Of a stretch of 64,000 nt of DNA, positions 62,701-64,000 are shown one piece after another (position 1 is the stretch's first letter; each line of letters opens with the position of its first letter). The notes below the pieces were generated by a model. That model had not been told where the DNA came from. It saw only the letters and a program-made list of their open reading frames with translations, and did no database searches. This DNA is from Phycisphaerae bacterium (GTDB lineage: Bacteria > Planctomycetota > Phycisphaerae > SM23-33), in assembly GCA_030745875.1 (NCBI GenBank), contig JASLNT010000058.1, positions 1-64,000 of the forward strand, read 5' to 3'. A program made the position numbers and the translations under genes.

Positions 62701-64000
62701 AGCTTCGCAACCGCGTCGGCTGCGGCGTCGGGGCTGTCTTTCAACGGTCCCTGCCTGTTGGAGTGATACCCCATCTGCGTTGCGATGTGTCGCAGCGCAT
62801 TGTCCCATCCCATCTTCTTGTAGAATTTCGCCAGCGGAGGCGTCTTTGTCTTTCCGTGGTAGGGGGTGTTAGCCAACTTCTCCCACACGGGATCTCCGGC
62901 TGGGATTGCCCCGCCGATTCGGGACATTGCTTGTGTCATTTCCTCTGCGGTAAGGCCTCTCGCCAGCGTCGCCAGCATGGTTCCCGGGCTTGCGGCTCGC
63001 GCCATCCACTGTTTTGCGATAGTAGCTCGCACCAGTCCGCTGCGCGTGCCGTTGTAGATGTTTACCATCACCTTCAGCGCCAGGACGTCGTCGCGGTTCT
63101 TGCATCCGCTCGCGCCCAGAGGCAGGGGGCGTTTGTACTTGGACAGGAACGCTGACGCCAGTTCACCGCCTTTGGCCAGTTGCCGCCTGTTGTTGTTGGC
63201 CCGACCGGTGAGCACCGCGTAGTTCGACAGGACATCCGCGCCGGTCTTGCCCGCCTTCCACAGATCGATCAGCGACTTGTACTCGGGAACCTTCTTGACC
63301 TGCCCGTTAAGGCTCTTGATCAGTCTGGCCATCGGCTGGGTCTTGTGACCGGCTCCGGCGCGGGTGAGTTGGTCCCGCACGAGGGCGACTTTCTCGCCGG
63401 TCGAAAGGATTTTGCTGTTCAGGATGTTCGAAGTGACGGTGCCTTCGTGGAAGCTGACGGGCTTTAAGTCCATATATTCGCGCGCCGCGGCCAGCAGAGA
63501 TGCTTTATCGCCGATGCCGGCGTACCACTGCATGACCGCCGAGGAGATGTCGCCTCGGGCGGTGTAGTTGCCCTGGGCGATGAACTTCGCAATTTCGCGC
63601 TTGCCTTGAGCGATGAGTTTGTCTCGGTTGGGGTCTGAGGCTCCCTTGATTTTGGGCAGAAGATAGCGGATAGCGTAGTGAGAATGCCGTGCGGCGTATT
63701 GGCGTTTGATTGCGGTGCGTCGCTCGGAACTGACGTAGCGGTCGGCAAGATCGCTGATGCGGCGGATGAATTCCCAGTCAGTTCTCCGGGCCTTCTCGGC
63801 GATTGACTTGATCATGCCCTCAGCCGCCGATTCGGTCACCAATTCCTTTCCTTTGATCCCAAATACGTCTGTGAGATCTACGATGACGCGAAGGTACTCG
63901 GAGTAATCCACGGAGTTCGGGGAGTTGCGATAGGTCGGCTCGAGCGCCAGGAAGCGTCGTCCGGCGGTGAGTTTCTTCTCGTCTGAGCTTAACTTCTGGA
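56745..64000 (-). CDS. Giant secreted TPR/PA14/beta-repeat protein, 5' end outside window
   Basis: The frame is open from the right edge to 56745, at least 2,417 residues. The GTG at 63909-63911 is internal, since coding-like residues (KKLTAGRRFLALEPTYRN) precede it, so the start lies beyond the window. The first about 900 residues are helical repeats. The middle holds several beta-domains of one type, e.g. YLQVYDVDQDVTNANDKVTV (near 60650), ILINEADNDTTPKRDVMKVL (near 58900) and YLRVTDSDRDTTPERDTVTV (near 57900), each followed by a L-x-E...sG-x-F-x-G turn and a GD-x-V-x-Y-x-D strand. A PA14-like segment lies near 59890-60250 (RAEYFADAAMTKLSSEK, TVGGKEI). The last about 250 residues are TPRs (DYAARSQYKTAQCYEEMNNA). 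Probably a periplasmic or surface scaffold; upstream member of the ExbB/D operon. Confidence 0.8.
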   Translation of the reverse strand, partial: QKLSSDEKKLTAGRRFLALEPTYRNSPNSVDYSEYLRVIVDLTDVFGIKGKELVTESAAEGMIKSIAEKARRTDWEFIRRISDLADRYVSSERRTAIKRQYAARHSHYAIRYLLPKIKGASDPNRDKLIAQGKREIAKFIAQGNYTARGDISSAVMQWYAGIGDKASLLAAAREYMDLKPVSFHEGTVTSNILNSKILSTGEKVALVRDQLTRAGAGHKTQPMARLIKSLNGQVKKVPEYKSLIDLWKAGKTGADVLSNYAVLTGRANNNRRQLAKGGELASAFLSKYKRPLPLGASGCKNRDDVLALKVMVNIYNGTRSGLVRATIAKQWMARAASPGTMLATLARGLTAEEMTQAMSRIGGAIPAGDPVWEKLANTPYHGKTKTPPLAKFYKKMGWDNALRHIATQMGYHSNRQGPLKDSPDAAADAVAKLTGIGGFKPTDPDTLAFVIDSLARASKTVKVSEGALASLWGAYLSAPDRSDWRRDLRARCGVMRILGNSGKSKALEANINDLVAGLGRLGAVTRAARLEYVCYNLTLASESGLPKAGPYTLVIEKLADTYARMSDSDWVLHKVSDRIVDDMTLLAKQSRKHRKAYSADGKLFKAADKITPILIARFAAGAEPRSPSALGRLSGQVRSDLDKAITASQWDDVVRLGALYFRALPQTRTDWDSAYHENIVELAKTLTKTEAWEVLYTILERMRQARPRESVMKALARYRTQAANKITGMMAVARGDKTYHLHMAARVLSLGDEGRAWQLTRTRTKLLLETWTSFEPQYVAWCIEQMRKNKMLTEALELAFTVLLRENDLEADIAAQVLLTRGDIYRDKKNFDVARIEYRALKDNTRYRKTPAGGRATYHLVSLMIATGQYTTAQRLIERLIDSVDLTVKAEGYYLMASLAFEQKDYETAAENIDKVRLCVNDHVEAAFLDGQLKLKLPGGMINPEVEVGTAATRRILIPGEELALKLQDANLSIARDQKTIPILVQTTSGKDEERVDLLSLAGGKNLFTGTLRTTLGVAKPNNGALEVTGADRVSYIIAPDFQRKNNIDYPPKYLDIRTTAQLVASAGKILTPEQAEKQRLEATLAKKVDPNTLAAWKRTSGNMVRPGNDIYLQVYDVDQDVTNANDKVTVKLTTTNGDVIEAVELTESDAHSGAFRGAVKTGVPLPKAYASDTFEGKKPSALINSTLAGDWSSLADGLKPKSVGVDMMGSYLVKTITADLPSAAAAKSVKLQARLASDFQTIASYPVTGVQKGLRAEYFADAAMTKLSSEKTVTALTSKVEKGIEAVRYSGVFVATASGEHTFNINTDGQASLTVGGKEIIAPKKASGKTSITVDDSAIAGKGETPFVLVYIPSKAQASLSITSAGPKGGGAPIDLSAMYPGGQARRRDELAVQYASLTDGKVEGADPTTIAEYFEQRGGKGTVHRPSASYTAPAAEWGIVRMSGSFYVPKARYMTLRLTGKSFESPESWASLFIDGEIVLRRTSRRNRDTTPELVPAVTVKLTKGVHKLSVALCGRKACDIAVTYKNDADEFTPLEPAWFSADHHPELIPAVSPAGHIGVKGNSLICQLTEPKRLRDVRWVFNDYEGSAVSVKKLGVIDADGKVLIPIKRDFTSATTNDILEIAPGDKITALYVDVKRPEGGSPDRRASLSTGYYNGSIIIANEMVTDTGGGMKTTYFPAKRCGVGDALAILINEADNDTTPKRDVMKVLVETSSGKSIELDALETEGQVVTDPTGKEVETHHTGEFLALLRLGKKADKGTIEVKPGDLITVSYMDSENSDPGVEFRRKYELYEGGDPLVEEVNFERYTSSLVRTQTKDDPDAILKGREENEAPKFTYEHMLSRTDSPQVGAEPDALPVTSIRGPLQFTIMYPAMAKNTASTIETTVWAESEIQAAATAKREPTRLTVKAACRSNGLEDGVFTGRVALLVGIPGQDAELSEDPALAILDTRTGKGRQEQEETEDVLVVVPGDTLWVKYKDPVTEKEITGRITLLSEGGLELLDSKMKLEREKIRLGETFYLRVTDSDRDTTPERDTVTVKASSQCGDKVDLKLTETMGRSGIFTGRIEPRFLGDKVDGKLPTPNKVDSNLSAFFGDNIRFEYTDPMGVNSAVPVAHIRQGLIHLGSDAGTDLFSKRFRDSEMAVKTSFLMAEALFELAKQKRTLKKEYEADELIQRGKVLLEATIRDYPGTKLKVQARFLLANLAQELGKRDEAVAKYSQVIAMAPQSDYAARSQYKTAQCYEEMNNAEQACEEYVKVTYVYSSSPLAPKARIRMGTYYLQLGQKLKADELKLADAMKNFRIASRIFYQFTARHHGHPQAAKALFLSGQCAMEMKDFREAAVTLQKVVEDFPGNKTVRAEAMYWCAESLYNIRDYKGAYKMWTELIWAYPEVQRAKEARGRLASDNRMIRVAEEM

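Overview
This window reads as chromosome from a GC-rich, Gram-negative-type bacterium, most likely a member of the Planctomycetota (Phycisphaerae-like). The assignment is inferred from gene content: two Tat-exported sulfatases, a sialate O-acetylesterase-like protein, a secreted di-haem protein of the hydrazine-synthase-alpha/PD40 type common in that phylum, a TIM-barrel/Gfo-Idh sugar-metabolism pair, a DUF4159 protein, and giant secreted TPR/beta-sandwich proteins. kdsA and lpxA indicate a lipid A/Kdo-type outer membrane. No rRNA or other species-level marker is present.

Layout. (1) 1-8330: an accessory segment beside a tRNA-Arg(ACG) gene. The 3' part of the tRNA plus about 300 bp of downstream DNA is duplicated as a gap-free 346-bp direct repeat (189-534 and 7957-8302). 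The two copies enclose a carbohydrate-desulfation/deacetylation cassette: esterase, sulfatase and di-haem propeller protein. An inner 53-bp direct repeat and a degraded gene end lie between the cassette and the outer repeats. (2) 8449-16179: secreted SGNH hydrolase, a periplasmic propeller-like protein, a cupin, then a minus-strand run of an alphaCTD-TPR protein, a SpoIID-like lipoprotein, a Gfo/Idh oxidoreductase and a TIM-barrel isomerase. (3) 16302-29874: housekeeping genes, including lipid kinase, kdsA, tgt, yajC, inositol-phosphate synthase, dxs, a prenyl synthase gene, lpxA, acylphosphatase, trpD-galK, hflX and a lone FliM/SPOA gene. (4) 29871-36575: cstA, a secreted protein with an 80-residue nearly pure aspartate tail, a coiled-coil protein, an SDR, and archease-rtcB. 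(5) 36579-48222: a RACo-like corrinoid-activating ferredoxin, a VWA membrane protein, a LexA-like S24 regulator with a small divergent gene, an SSS symporter, a UroD-family methyltransferase, a sulfatase, a Gfo/Idh remnant and a small lipoprotein. (6) 48716-64000: one minus-strand operon of at least eight genes running off the right edge.

The operon in (6) is the best candidate for an undescribed system. It couples a complete Ton/Tol-like motor (ExbB, two ExbD, and a tiny TonB/TolA-like protein with the S-x3-H transmembrane signature but no TonB C-terminal domain) to a five-TM DUF4159 protein and three secreted TPR proteins. One of these exceeds 2,400 residues. It and its 743-residue neighbour share a recurring extracellular beta-domain. 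All functional statements rest on motifs read by eye; no database search was run.
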